From NCBI GenBank assembly GCA_964371785.1, contig CAYJOL010000007.1:124001-188000 (forward strand): a stretch of 64,000 bases of DNA. The letters are read 5' to 3'. A program made the translations under genes and the position numbers. The notes under the pieces were generated by a model. That model was not told where the DNA came from and made no database searches. It saw only the letters and a program-made list of their open reading frames with translations. Positions within the stretch are counted from its first letter, which is position 1; each line of letters begins with the position of its first letter. This DNA is from CAVQCT01 sp964371785. Lineage in GTDB: Bacteria; Zixibacteria; MSB-5A5; GN15; FEB-12. Shown here in pieces: positions 1 through 8,190 of this stretch.

Positions 1-1
1 G

Positions 2-1024
2 CTAGCCGCTGACGTCTGAGCGCTTCTCACAATACACGCCCCATTGAAACTTAGCAATGTCATCGTAATATCTTTTATGTGCGTCCATTTCGGGTCCATA
101 ACTCTGCTCGATCCTAGTGTCATTGCCTGACAATGGAAAGACTATGTGGCTCCCGATCCTTCCTCGCGTCACTGCCTTGGGATCGTGTGTCGGGCCGAGA
201 ACAACGATGACACTTACGATTCCAAAGAAGTACAAATGTACGTAAGCGATATCCTCTAGTGTCAACCTGAAATCAATATGATGAAACGGTTTATAGTCCA
301 ATGTGGCATAGTCCTTTGTGTTAGTCAGAATGTTGCTATCAACCAGGTTTACCCTATAACGAAATGACGGACGAAGCAGTATTTTGGCTCTGCCGTTCGT
401 AGATCTATGCACCTCAAACGTGGTATCCTTGAATTCGCTGAACAAATCGGGGTCTGGAAATTCAAACTCGGCCATAATCTCGTACACGATCTTTGCCAGT
501 CCGCCATTGGGGAAAGTTCGCTTACTTCTCACCTCTATCAACTTTCCTGGTGGCTCTTTACGGATCTCGAAAACACCGTTGCTTATAATTATGTCAGGTA
601 AGTCAAGCTTAGCTTGGGCCTCGTAGAGCTCTGCGTCCTTCGGATTATGCCGTCTTAGCGAGTTGATCGTGTGTCTGTGCAGTTCCTCTTTTGGACCCAG
701 CGATTTTGTCTCAGAAACCGGCTTGTACACCGGCTTGAATTCCCCATCTCTATGCAGATACGGTTGACCGGTGATCGGGTCTTCCGCATGTGTCTGCGAA
801 AAGGCATTCTTCGCCCCAGAAAGATGAAACCTCTCGATGCCATTCACGAAGTAAAGTGAGTCCTTAAATTCCTTCTCGAAGGCAGTTCCAGTGTAGTTGT
901 TGCAGGACCCGCATACCTTGGAATTCCCATATCGGCCGCCGATCACCTGCGGTATAATGTGAGCTACTCCATCCGTTTCTTGAACTCGCTGACCGCAGTA
1001 AATACAGTCGACACTTGACACCAT
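2..1024 (-). CDS. HNH-type endonuclease-like protein
   Basis: A 340-residue protein whose N-terminus carries a Cys-x2-Cys pair, then an AHIIP stretch and a CGSCNN motif (first 50 residues). This is the layout of a zinc-bound HNH nuclease of the HNH_5 kind; the remaining ~290 residues match no family I know. The ATG at 1024 is preferred because a purine-rich GGGAGGGG lies 13 bases upstream and it avoids overlapping dnaJ. TTG/ATG starts at 1054/1051 would add about 10 residues. The stop codon is at the window's left edge, so the gene is complete. It follows dnaJ by only 10 bases and may be read through from the chaperone operon, but nothing suggests a chaperone role. Its sequence looks more AT-rich than dnaK/dnaJ, which hints at acquisition. 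The nuclease call rests on the motif only. Confidence 0.7.
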   Translation of the reverse strand: MVSSVDCIYCGQRVQETDGVAHIIPQVIGGRYGNSKVCGSCNNYTGTAFEKEFKDSLYFVNGIERFHLSGAKNAFSQTHAEDPITGQPYLHRDGEFKPVYKPVSETKSLGPKEELHRHTINSLRRHNPKDAELYEAQAKLDLPDIIISNGVFEIRKEPPGKLIEVRSKRTFPNGGLAKIVYEIMAEFEFPDPDLFSEFKDTTFEVHRSTNGRAKILLRPSFRYRVNLVDSNILTNTKDYATLDYKPFHHIDFRLTLEDIAYVHLYFFGIVSVIVVLGPTHDPKAVTRGRIGSHIVFPLSGNDTRIEQSYGPEMDAHKRYYDDIAKFQWGVYCEKRSDVSG

Positions 1025-1034
1025 TTCCGTCTGT

Positions 1035-1970
1035 CTACCCCTCCCACTCATCAAGCAATTGTTTCTGCTTCTCGGTCAGGCTCTTCGGTAGCGTGACTTT
1101 GATCTCCACATACAGATCGCCCTGAGCGCCGCCGACCGCCAGTCCCTGGCCTTTCAGACGCATCTTTGTCCCCGGCTGAGTTCCGGCCGGGACGGTCAGC
1201 ATAATCGTTTTCGTAAGCGTCTTGACTTCGACTTTCGTCCCCTTCATCGCCTCGATGAAGGAGATCGCGGCCGAAGTATAAATGTCATTGCCCTTGCGTT
1301 CGAAATTCTGATCTGACATCACATGCACCGTTATGATTAAGTCGCCGCTTTTGCTTCCATTATAGCCCGACACCCCCTGTCCGACCAGCCGTATCTTTTC
1401 GCCATCGTTGATCCCCCTGGGGATCTTAACCCGGAGTTTCTTGCCGGTATTTCCGATAGTGATAGTCTTGGTCGCGCCTTTGACCGCCTCTAAAAAAGGG
1501 ATAGACAGTTCGGCCGAGATATCCGGAGCTTTCTGCGGATGGCGTTGCCTGCCTGACTGAGCGCTCGGGTTGCCGCCGAACAACGAAGACAGGATGTCGT
1601 CGAATCCTCCGGTATTGCCGGCATTATCACCGAAATCAAAATGGAAGGAGCGTTGCCCACTGCCACCACCGCGCTGACGGAACATCTGGGCAAAGGCATC
1701 CGGGTCGAATCCGCCCATCCCCGGCCCGGTTCCGGGACCGGCTCCGGCGAACGCGCCATACTTGAGCATGGTATCGTACTCGGTTCGCTTCTTGGGATCG
1801 GATAACGTTTCATTGGCTTCGGAGATTTCCTTGAATTTTCGCTCCGCCTCGGCGTTCCCCTTGTTGCGATCCGGGTGATACTTTTTAGCCAGCGTACGGA
1901 ACGCCTTCTTGATATCCTCCTGCGAGGCATCGTGGCTCACGCCGAGTATTTCGTAGAAATTTTGCGCCAT
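1035..1970 (-). CDS. DnaJ/CbpA-type Hsp40 co-chaperone
   Basis: 311-residue J-domain co-chaperone that would stimulate the ATPase of DnaK and deliver unfolded substrates in the cytoplasm. The N-terminal J domain (about residues 4-70) has the HPD motif at 32-34. A Gly/Phe-rich linker (about 75-135) is followed by two beta-rich substrate-binding domains (DnaJ_C). The Cys-rich zinc domain of classical DnaJ is missing, so this is a class II, CbpA-like protein. It lies 205 bases downstream of dnaK on the same strand; the gap holds two hairpins. No grpE is present in the window. The assignment to the Hsp40 family is very secure; the symbol is left blank because class II proteins are named variously. 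Confidence 0.93.
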   Translation of the reverse strand: MAQNFYEILGVSHDASQEDIKKAFRTLAKKYHPDRNKGNAEAERKFKEISEANETLSDPKKRTEYDTMLKYGAFAGAGPGTGPGMGGFDPDAFAQMFRQRGGGSGQRSFHFDFGDNAGNTGGFDDILSSLFGGNPSAQSGRQRHPQKAPDISAELSIPFLEAVKGATKTITIGNTGKKLRVKIPRGINDGEKIRLVGQGVSGYNGSKSGDLIITVHVMSDQNFERKGNDIYTSAAISFIEAMKGTKVEVKTLTKTIMLTVPAGTQPGTKMRLKGQGLAVGGAQGDLYVEIKVTLPKSLTEKQKQLLDEWEG

Positions 1971-2075
1971 GCTACAGTATCACCACCTTATGTTCACATT
2001 TCTCTCTCGCTCTGCGATTGAGGAGATCGTCTAATCTATAACATACGTTACTTGTCTTCCGTTTCACAAATCATT

Positions 2076-2161
2076 TGGATGCGCCGCTCAGGCATTTGGC
2101 TCGACCGGCGCATCCATTTCGTCCTTACTGGGGAGTCCCGCTCTGGCTCGTGCGGGATTCC
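2076..2161. repeat. two adjacent inverted repeats in the dnaK-dnaJ gap
   Basis: The first dyad pairs 2076-2086 with 2106-2116 (11 bp perfect, core GGATGCGCCG). The second pairs 2132-2141 with 2152-2161 (10 bp with one G/A difference, which still pairs as G-U in RNA). On the transcribed minus strand neither is followed by a T-run, so these are not typical intrinsic terminators. They could protect or process the dnaK mRNA 3' end, or be copies of an extragenic palindromic repeat. Confidence 0.75.
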
Positions 2162-2175
2162 ATCTATCTCAAACA

Positions 2176-4065
2176 CTACTTCACTTCTTCGAACTCCGCG
2201 TCAACTGCGTGGTCGTCTTTCTTTGGTTCGGACTGAGCCTCGCCCGGCGACTGCGCCTGTTGGCGGTTCGCATTCTGGTACATCTCGGCCGAAGCTTCCT
2301 GCCAGATTCGGTTGAGTGATTCGACCGATGATTCCATTTCTGCGACATTGTCGCCTTTCATCGCTTCTTTCACCCGGCCGATTCCAGCCTCGAGCTTGGC
2401 TTTGGCATCCGCGCCGATCTTATCGCCGAATTCTTTGAGCTGTTTTTCGGTCTGGAACACGGCGGCATCGGCCTGGTTATGGGCCTCAACCTTGCGCTTC
2501 TTCTCGCGGTCCTCGGTTTCATGTATTTTGGCGTCATCGACCATCTTCTTGATATCCTGCTCAGTAAGCCCCGATGAGGCTTCGATACGGATATTCTGAG
2601 ACTTGCCGGTGGCGTTGTCTTTGGCCGTCACACTCAGGATACCGTCGGCATTGATATCAAAGCTGACCTCAACCTGCGGAATCCCGCGCGGAGCCGGAGC
2701 GATACCATCGAGGACAAACCGTCCGATTGTCTTATTGTCGACCGCCATTTCACGCTCGCCCTGAAGCACATGGATATCGACTTGCGGCTGGTTGTCTGAC
2801 GCGGTCGAGAACACCTGAGCCTTCTTGGTCGGGATCGTTGTGTTGCGCTCGATCAACCGGGTCATGACGCCACCGAGCGTCTCGATACCCAGCGACAGCG
2901 GGGTGACATCGAGCAACACCACATCCTGGACTTCGCCGGTGAACACCCCGCCCTGGATCGCGGCGCCGACCGCCACGACCTCGTCGGGATTGACCGAACG
3001 GTTCGGTTCCTTGCCGAAGAACTCGCGGACCAGCTCAACCACTTTCGGCACGCGGGTCATGCCGCCTACCATGATCACTTCGTCGACTTGATTGATCTTA
3101 AGCCTGGCGTCATCGAGCGCCTTCTGCACCGGGGTCATCGAGCGTTTCAAGAGGTCATCCACCAACTGCTCGAATTTCGCCCGGGTAAGCGAGACATTCA
3201 GATGTTTCGGACCGGAGGCGTTGGCAGTAATGAACGGCAGATTGATAGAGGTCTGCATAGTCGAGCTGAGCTCGATTTTCGCCTTCTCCGCCGCTTCTTT
3301 CAGGCGCTGGAGCGCCATTGGGTCGGTCGAGAGGTCTATCCCTTCGGCCTTCTTGAACTCCGCGACCAGCCAGTCTATTATGCGCTTATCGAAATCATCG
3401 CCACCTAGATGGGTGTCGCCATTGGTCGAGAGGACTTCGAACACGCCGTCATTGAGATCAAGGATGGAGATATCGAACGTACCGCCACCAAGGTCATACA
3501 CTGCGACTTTTCCGGTTTTCTTCTTGTCCAGACCGTAAGCAAGCGCGGCCGCGGTCGGTTCATTGATAATGCGCTTCACTTCGAGACCGGCAATTCGCCC
3601 GGCGTCTTTGGTCGCCTGGCGCTGACGGTCATTGAAGTAGGCCGGGACAGTGATGACCGCTTCCTTGATTGGATGGCCGAGATAGTCCTCGGCGGTCTTC
3701 TTCATTTTGGCCAGGACCATAGCCGAGATCTGCTGTGGGGCGTATTCTTTGCCCTCGAGCACAATCACCGGTTCACCGGAGTTGTTGGCCGCGACTTTGT
3801 ACGGGTAGTTTTTTATCTCACCCTGGACCTCGTCGAATTTTCTTCCGATCAACCGCTTGGCAGAGAACACGGTGTTCATCGGGTTGGTCACCGCCTGGCG
3901 TTTGGCCACCGTGCCAACGAGCCGTTCGCCGTTCTTGTCGATCGCCACCACCGACGGAGTGGTGCGGTCGCCCTCGGAGTTCGGGATCACCTTGGGGTCA
4001 TTGCCTTCCATGATCGCTACTACCGAGTTGGTGGTGCCTAAATCTATGCCTATGATTTTGTTCAT
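2176..4065 (-). CDS. dnaK: chaperone DnaK (Hsp70)
   Basis: 629-residue Hsp70 ATPase that holds and refolds client proteins with DnaJ and GrpE. The N-terminus reads MNKIIGIDLGTTNS, the phosphate-1 loop of the actin-like ATPase domain (about 1-380). The linker and beta-sandwich substrate domain follow, with a helical lid and the acidic C-terminal tail ending EFEEVK typical of bacterial DnaK. The ATG at 4065 is chosen because AAGGAG lies just upstream and the longer reading frame adds an unconserved leader. An intrinsic terminator lies 22 bases upstream of the start, between this gene and hsp20. dnaK is therefore probably expressed by partial read-through or from an internal start that I cannot identify. 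Confidence 0.98.
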   Translation of the reverse strand: MNKIIGIDLGTTNSVVAIMEGNDPKVIPNSEGDRTTPSVVAIDKNGERLVGTVAKRQAVTNPMNTVFSAKRLIGRKFDEVQGEIKNYPYKVAANNSGEPVIVLEGKEYAPQQISAMVLAKMKKTAEDYLGHPIKEAVITVPAYFNDRQRQATKDAGRIAGLEVKRIINEPTAAALAYGLDKKKTGKVAVYDLGGGTFDISILDLNDGVFEVLSTNGDTHLGGDDFDKRIIDWLVAEFKKAEGIDLSTDPMALQRLKEAAEKAKIELSSTMQTSINLPFITANASGPKHLNVSLTRAKFEQLVDDLLKRSMTPVQKALDDARLKINQVDEVIMVGGMTRVPKVVELVREFFGKEPNRSVNPDEVVAVGAAIQGGVFTGEVQDVVLLDVTPLSLGIETLGGVMTRLIERNTTIPTKKAQVFSTASDNQPQVDIHVLQGEREMAVDNKTIGRFVLDGIAPAPRGIPQVEVSFDINADGILSVTAKDNATGKSQNIRIEASSGLTEQDIKKMVDDAKIHETEDREKKRKVEAHNQADAAVFQTEKQLKEFGDKIGADAKAKLEAGIGRVKEAMKGDNVAEMESSVESLNRIWQEASAEMYQNANRQQAQSPGEAQSEPKKDDHAVDAEFEEVK

Positions 4066-4086
4066 TGTTTTTCTCCTTTGTTTTCC

Positions 4087-4119
4087 GAAAAAAAGCCGGT
4101 CCAAATCTCAGACCGGCTT
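4087..4119 (-). terminator. intrinsic terminator/attenuator between hsp20 and dnaK
   Basis: A 9-bp perfect stem (4093-4101 with 4111-4119, core GCCGGTC) with a 9-base loop is followed on the minus strand by a run of seven T (4088-4094). It sits after the hsp20 stop and 22 bases before the dnaK start. No promoter is obvious between them, so it looks like an attenuator setting the hsp20:dnaK ratio rather than an operon end. Confidence 0.85.
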
Positions 4120-4156
4120 CGCTTCTTTCTCTGGGACCTGAAAGTCCGGGATTCTC

Positions 4157-4585
4157 TTAGGAAATCTTGACTTCGATTTCCTTCGGCTTGACTTCCTCTT
4201 TCTTCGCCAGTGTCACTCCGAGCAGTCCATTCTTGTATTCAGCCGAGATCTTCTCGGCATCGATCGTTTCCGGAAGGGTGAAGCTGCGTGAGAACGAGCC
4301 GGTAAAGATCTCATTACGGACGAAATCAGCTTCTTTGTGCTCGGACTCGAATTTCCTCTCGCCGGAAACGGTCAGGGTGTTTTCGGCGACCACGATCTTG
4401 ACGTCTTTCTTGTCCATACCGGGCAGCTCGAACGTCAAACGGACATCGTCCTTGGATTCCCTGATATTCACCCGGGGGGTGAAATCGTTTTGATGATCAG
4501 TACCGTTGGCCGGATTGCGGAAGAAGTCGTTCATGAAGTCGGCGATCTCCCGATTCAATCTGTTGGTTGTCACGACGTTAAACAT
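4157..4585 (-). CDS. small heat-shock protein, Hsp20/alpha-crystallin family
   Basis: 142-residue holdase that would bind aggregation-prone proteins and pass them to DnaK/DnaJ. After a short N-terminal arm there is an alpha-crystallin domain (about residues 40-130) with the conserved ELPG segment and the GLLGVTL motif near the end, then a short charged tail. The ATG at 4585 (MFNVVTT) is chosen because GGAGG lies 8 bases upstream; longer starts up to 4648 lack a ribosome site. First gene of the hsp20-dnaK-dnaJ group. A sigma-54-like element and an upstream dyad precede it, suggesting activator-dependent control. No CIRCE element was found. Confidence 0.95.
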   Translation of the reverse strand: MFNVVTTNRLNREIADFMNDFFRNPANGTDHQNDFTPRVNIRESKDDVRLTFELPGMDKKDVKIVVAENTLTVSGERKFESEHKEADFVRNEIFTGSFSRSFTLPETIDAEKISAEYKNGLLGVTLAKKEEVKPKEIEVKIS

Positions 4586-4660
4586 GGTTGAAACCTCCAT
4601 TGTTTTGTATTCTTGTTTGCTTGTTTGCTTCTTGTCTTTTCTCATCATGCTCGTATATAT

Positions 4661-4676
4661 ATCAACAAGCGTGCCA
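4661..4676 (-). promoter_or_regulatory. candidate sigma-54 (-24/-12) promoter of hsp20
   Basis: On the minus strand the sequence TGGCACGCTTGTTGAT matches the sigma-54 consensus TGGCAC-N5-TTGCW except that the -12 GC reads GA. It lies about 75 bases upstream of the hsp20 ATG, leaving a roughly 65-base leader. A degenerate sigma-70 alternative (TATAGT) lies a little further upstream. The imperfect -12 element is the main doubt. Confidence 0.4.
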
Positions 4677-4741
4677 ATCGCAGTAAGTCACTACTATACA
4701 ATACGATAACATATTCGTTGAAATGCCGCCAAGACAGAGCA

Positions 4742-4776
4742 TGCCACTATGACGCCAAAAATGAGTCATTATGGCA
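4742..4776. promoter_or_regulatory. imperfect dyad upstream of hsp20, possible activator site
   Basis: Arms TGCCA (4742-4746) / TGGCA (4772-4776) and ATGAC (4749-4753) / GTCAT (4765-4769) form a palindrome of 35 bases, with 11 of 14 positions paired. Its centre is roughly 110 bases upstream of the start expected from the sigma-54-like element, a usual distance for an NtrC-type activator site. It could equally be a repressor operator. Confidence 0.4.
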
Positions 4777-4829
4777 CATGACATGAGACAAGTTGACAGT
4801 AAACTGCTTAAATGGCAGGCGGTGGAAGA

Positions 4830-7046
4830 TTAGTATCTGGAGAGGATGTCGTCGATCGCTTTGCTGACGGGCGATGTCTTAAAGAATATTTTCTGCGTAG
4901 TCGACAATCCGTCCCGGTAGCCCTTGATGGCGGCTATGGCTTTGGGCTTACCGGTGGACCCAAGCGCTTTAATCACGGCCAGCTTCAGGTCGTCCTTGGA
5001 CGCATCGATTGAGGTCAGTCTGATCAGCTGGTCGTGGTCACGAAGCAGCGAGACAAGGAAGTCCTCGGCCTGTTCGCCGTCGACCTTGCCTAAAGCGGCG
5101 ATGGCTTTCAGCGTGACGGGCGGATGGGTCCGGGCCAGGTCGATAAGCATCGGAATCATGTCCTGAGTTCCGATAAGACCGATAGTGATAACGGCGCTCT
5201 CGCGGATTTCCTTGACCGGGTCATCAGCCATCATCAGCAGAATATCGCAAGCTTCTTCGCCGCCGATTTTCTCGAGCGAGCTGATAATTTCGCGGCGGAT
5301 CCGGACGTCGTTATCTGAGATGCGAAGTCGCAGCGGGATGGCGGCTAGTGGGTCACCGAGCAATCCAAGTACGAAGATTGAATTGCGAACAATGTACCAT
5401 TTATTGTCGGGCAATTCGTGACGCCCGGCTTCGCGCTCGAACATCGCGTCATCGACCAGTATTTGCGTGAACACTTTCAATGAGGCCTTACCGAGTTCGC
5501 CGAGGATCTTCAGGGCCTGCTGGCGCACCGAACGCTTCGGGTGAGAGATAATATTTGACAGCGCCATAGCGACTTCTTCGGAACCGGCCGTGGTCAGAAT
5601 CTGTCGAATGACGGAGGCGGTCTCGAATTCAGCCGCCAGCATTTCATCGATGAGGCTGTTGATAACTTCAAGGCGGTTGAAGTTGCCGAGTATTTTCTTG
5701 ATCGCCATGGAATCATAGACGGTCACGTCGCTGTCAATTCGGCGTCTCGCGGCGAGTGCTTTGAGTATTTCCAGCAGAAGATCGTGTTTATGCTCCTGGA
5801 TGCATCGCTCGACGAACAACCACACGAGTTCGGAGTATTCAAACGTTTCCTTGCGCTCCCTGATATTGCCGACCACCAGCTGGATGAGATTCGTCAGCAA
5901 GGAGATGTCTGTGGCGATGTTCAGGGAATTGGTCAGTTCGAGCAACAGGGTCAATGACCTCTGCCGAAAGTCCGCGTCGGCCACACTCAGCATTTCTACC
6001 AGGTGCAAAGCGATCTCAAGCGCTTTCTCTTTCTGCCCCGTCTTGAGCAGTCGCCCGAATGCCTCGACGAAATCCCGCGTGGCCATGGGGCTCTGCGGGC
6101 CGGAAAATACGGCGTTCAATAGATCATCAATCCGTTGACTTGATTCGACTCTGATCCTGCCGGTTGGCGATTCAAGCTCGCGGGCTAATTCTTCGGGAAT
6201 CGCATCGGCGGCAAAGTGCAGGTTCAGCCGCTTGACTATCTGGGCACGGTCCGGATGATACTCAATCATCCTGTATATCGCGAGACTTCGTTCGAGTTGT
6301 TCATTGCGCACTTTTTCATCATGTACCGACCTTACGTCGGTAAAAAGTTTTATCAGTTCGTCGCCGATAGTGACCGACGATTTGGAAGCCAGTTTTTCCG
6401 GGAGTATGTACTTGACCAGCTGATAATCATAGTCGATACCTTGCTGGAGCGTATAGTCGGCGCCCCGTCGGCTGACCTCGCTGAGACCAAGAAGGTCGTC
6501 AGGCAGCATCTGCCAGATCATATTCTTAAGCGAGAAATCATAGTTGGCATCACCGCGATACTGCCGGTGTTGCTCGAATAGATTATAGGCTTGTTCGGAG
6601 TTCACCTCCACCGATTTGATGCGCATCTTCTCGATATAGGCCGGCAGGAGGTTTGCGGTGTCGGCGATATCAACCCGCTGAACGAACCTGCCAAGTACCC
6701 TATCAAGGTCCTGCATCGAGAGTCCCTGCTTGAACAGCAGGGCATTAATATCCTGGAGCTGCATGTACTTGATAATTTCCTGGGTGAAGACACTCTCTTT
6801 GAGTCGGATATTGAGAATGTACAGGGAACCGCTCTGGAGATTGATGTTCAAATAGCGTTTGAGCCGAAGCAGCGCTTGAAACTGGAGAAACGGCTTCTCG
6901 ACAGCCCGGGTCGAGGACGGATGACCGACGCCGTAGATCGAGACCTTCTTACACCCCATCGCGAGATCGCGAAGCAGGGCGTGAACCATCTCATTAAGGT
7001 TCAGATAGAGTGTTGACTCCTTGGTCGGATTGGGTATCTGGCTCAT
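4830..7046 (-). CDS. HEAT-repeat protein of unknown function
   Basis: 738-residue protein with no signal peptide or membrane helix, so probably cytoplasmic. The N-terminal ~60 residues hold a motif with YGVGHPSS followed by a run of leucines, reminiscent of a domain seen ahead of HEAT or HD-GYP modules in some bacteria (recollection, not a search result). The middle is helical. From about residue 480 clear HEAT-type repeats appear, each with a V/I-R-x-x-A/I-x-x-x-L-G pattern. The start at 7046 is supported by GGAG 6 bases upstream and overlaps the end of the lipoprotein gene by 53 bases, so translation is probably coupled. Last gene of a trio with the BamA-like fusion and the propeller lipoprotein. 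HEAT proteins are scaffolds; the partner is unknown. Confidence 0.8.
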   Translation of the reverse strand: MSQIPNPTKESTLYLNLNEMVHALLRDLAMGCKKVSIYGVGHPSSTRAVEKPFLQFQALLRLKRYLNINLQSGSLYILNIRLKESVFTQEIIKYMQLQDINALLFKQGLSMQDLDRVLGRFVQRVDIADTANLLPAYIEKMRIKSVEVNSEQAYNLFEQHRQYRGDANYDFSLKNMIWQMLPDDLLGLSEVSRRGADYTLQQGIDYDYQLVKYILPEKLASKSSVTIGDELIKLFTDVRSVHDEKVRNEQLERSLAIYRMIEYHPDRAQIVKRLNLHFAADAIPEELARELESPTGRIRVESSQRIDDLLNAVFSGPQSPMATRDFVEAFGRLLKTGQKEKALEIALHLVEMLSVADADFRQRSLTLLLELTNSLNIATDISLLTNLIQLVVGNIRERKETFEYSELVWLFVERCIQEHKHDLLLEILKALAARRRIDSDVTVYDSMAIKKILGNFNRLEVINSLIDEMLAAEFETASVIRQILTTAGSEEVAMALSNIISHPKRSVRQQALKILGELGKASLKVFTQILVDDAMFEREAGRHELPDNKWYIVRNSIFVLGLLGDPLAAIPLRLRISDNDVRIRREIISSLEKIGGEEACDILLMMADDPVKEIRESAVITIGLIGTQDMIPMLIDLARTHPPVTLKAIAALGKVDGEQAEDFLVSLLRDHDQLIRLTSIDASKDDLKLAVIKALGSTGKPKAIAAIKGYRDGLSTTQKIFFKTSPVSKAIDDILSRY

Positions 7047-8190
7047 GTTTCTCTCCAAAACAGACAATGTATCCTTTGTCGGTTGCGACATACACGTTGA
7101 CTCCATCGCTTACCGGGGCTTGCGCGATAGCACCTTTGAGTTGTCGGCTTTGGAGCAGGCTTCCATCCGTTCGATTCAGCGAGAACAGCTTGCCCGACAT
7201 GGTTCCGAAGATGACGCTGTTATCGACAGCGATAGCGGATGCCCGGATCACATCGACAGCGTCGTACTTCCAAACTATCGTCCCATCCTTTGCATCGAGC
7301 GCCGACAGTGTTCCGTTGCTGCTTCCGATGTACAGACGTCCGTCAGCGACTGTTGGCGACGTCCAGATTGGTCCATCGAGGTCTGTTCTCCATCGCATTT
7401 CGCCGGTCGTGGGCTCGAGGCCGAATACACCGCCCTTCAAAGCGGTGGCGTAAATCAGATCCCCGATAGCCACTGCGCCTTCCAACGGCCCGTCAAGACC
7501 GGCCCGGAACAGCTCCTTGCCTGCTTGGGCGTCAAGAGCATATAGCGTTCCGTCATCGGTGGGCTGGTACACAATTCCATTGGCCGATGATGCCGGGGCG
7601 GAGACGCGGCCATCGACCGTGACGCTCCATACTTTCTCACCGGTGAACCGGTTGTGAGCCGTCACGGACGTGCCAGAACCGACAATCAAAAGGTTCTTTA
7701 CTATTATCGACCCGCCAGCGGCATCCTTAACCGGCTTGTCCCACATCTGCTTGCGGTCGAATAAGTTTATGCATTTGAGCTCGCTCTGGTCCGGCCCGAC
7801 GGCGAAATAACCGAGGCTATCTTCAATTACCATACCCGCTTGCGGGGTCCCGCCCGGCTTGATATACCCCTGATACCGCCCGTCCTCACAGGCATAGAGC
7901 TTGATTCTATTTCTGGTGCCGGGATAAATCAGCCGATTGAAGTAGATCGTCAGCGGGCCGGCCGGTTTATCGTTGCTCCCGACTTCCCAGACAATGTCGA
8001 GCTTCCCGGAAAACTTGCCCTCCGACTTAGCCGCAAGCGCGTTTTGATCCCCTCGCGAAAAAGGCCAATCCGGTTGAGCCGAGATTGATTCAGTTCTGTC
8101 CAGTTTGAATCGTCGACTGCAGCCAGCAACGAGTGTCAGCCCGAGGGCGACGATGACCGCTATATAAAGAGTTCTGCTCAAAAGTTCCAC
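6994..8190 (-). CDS. PQQ-type beta-propeller lipoprotein (BamB-like)
   Basis: 398-residue lipoprotein: a signal peptide ends in the lipobox LVAGC (Cys24), so it would be acylated and sorted to a membrane facing the periplasm. The rest is a series of PQQ/WD-like propeller blades with recurring phrases such as LYALDAQAG, LSALDAKDG and VYVATDKG. BamB, a scaffold of the outer-membrane barrel assembly complex, has this architecture, but so do other proteins with PQQ-like repeats and no enzymatic role. It overlaps the upstream BamA-like gene by 13 bases and the downstream HEAT gene by 53, so it is clearly part of that operon. The BamA-like neighbour makes a role in outer-membrane assembly attractive. 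No catalytic residues are recognisable. Confidence 0.82.
   Translation of the reverse strand: MELLSRTLYIAVIVALGLTLVAGCSRRFKLDRTESISAQPDWPFSRGDQNALAAKSEGKFSGKLDIVWEVGSNDKPAGPLTIYFNRLIYPGTRNRIKLYACEDGRYQGYIKPGGTPQAGMVIEDSLGYFAVGPDQSELKCINLFDRKQMWDKPVKDAAGGSIIVKNLLIVGSGTSVTAHNRFTGEKVWSVTVDGRVSAPASSANGIVYQPTDDGTLYALDAQAGKELFRAGLDGPLEGAVAIGDLIYATALKGGVFGLEPTTGEMRWRTDLDGPIWTSPTVADGRLYIGSSNGTLSALDAKDGTIVWKYDAVDVIRASAIAVDNSVIFGTMSGKLFSLNRTDGSLLQSRQLKGAIAQAPVSDGVNVYVATDKGYIVCFGEKHEPDTQSDQGVNTLSEP

Noticed and set aside
3409..4041. 210-codon plus-strand open frame opposite dnaK
   Set aside because: It mirrors the conserved dnaK frame, has no ribosome site and no family resemblance; an overlap artefact.
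4772..4790. Plus-strand TGGCAC as a second sigma-54 promoter
   Set aside because: The -12 half (TTGC) is missing at the required distance and no plus-strand gene follows.
4066..4830. CIRCE (HrcA) operator for the chaperone operon
   Set aside because: No TTAGCACTC-N9-GAGTGCTAA-like sequence was found; the dyad at 4742-4776 differs in sequence and spacing.
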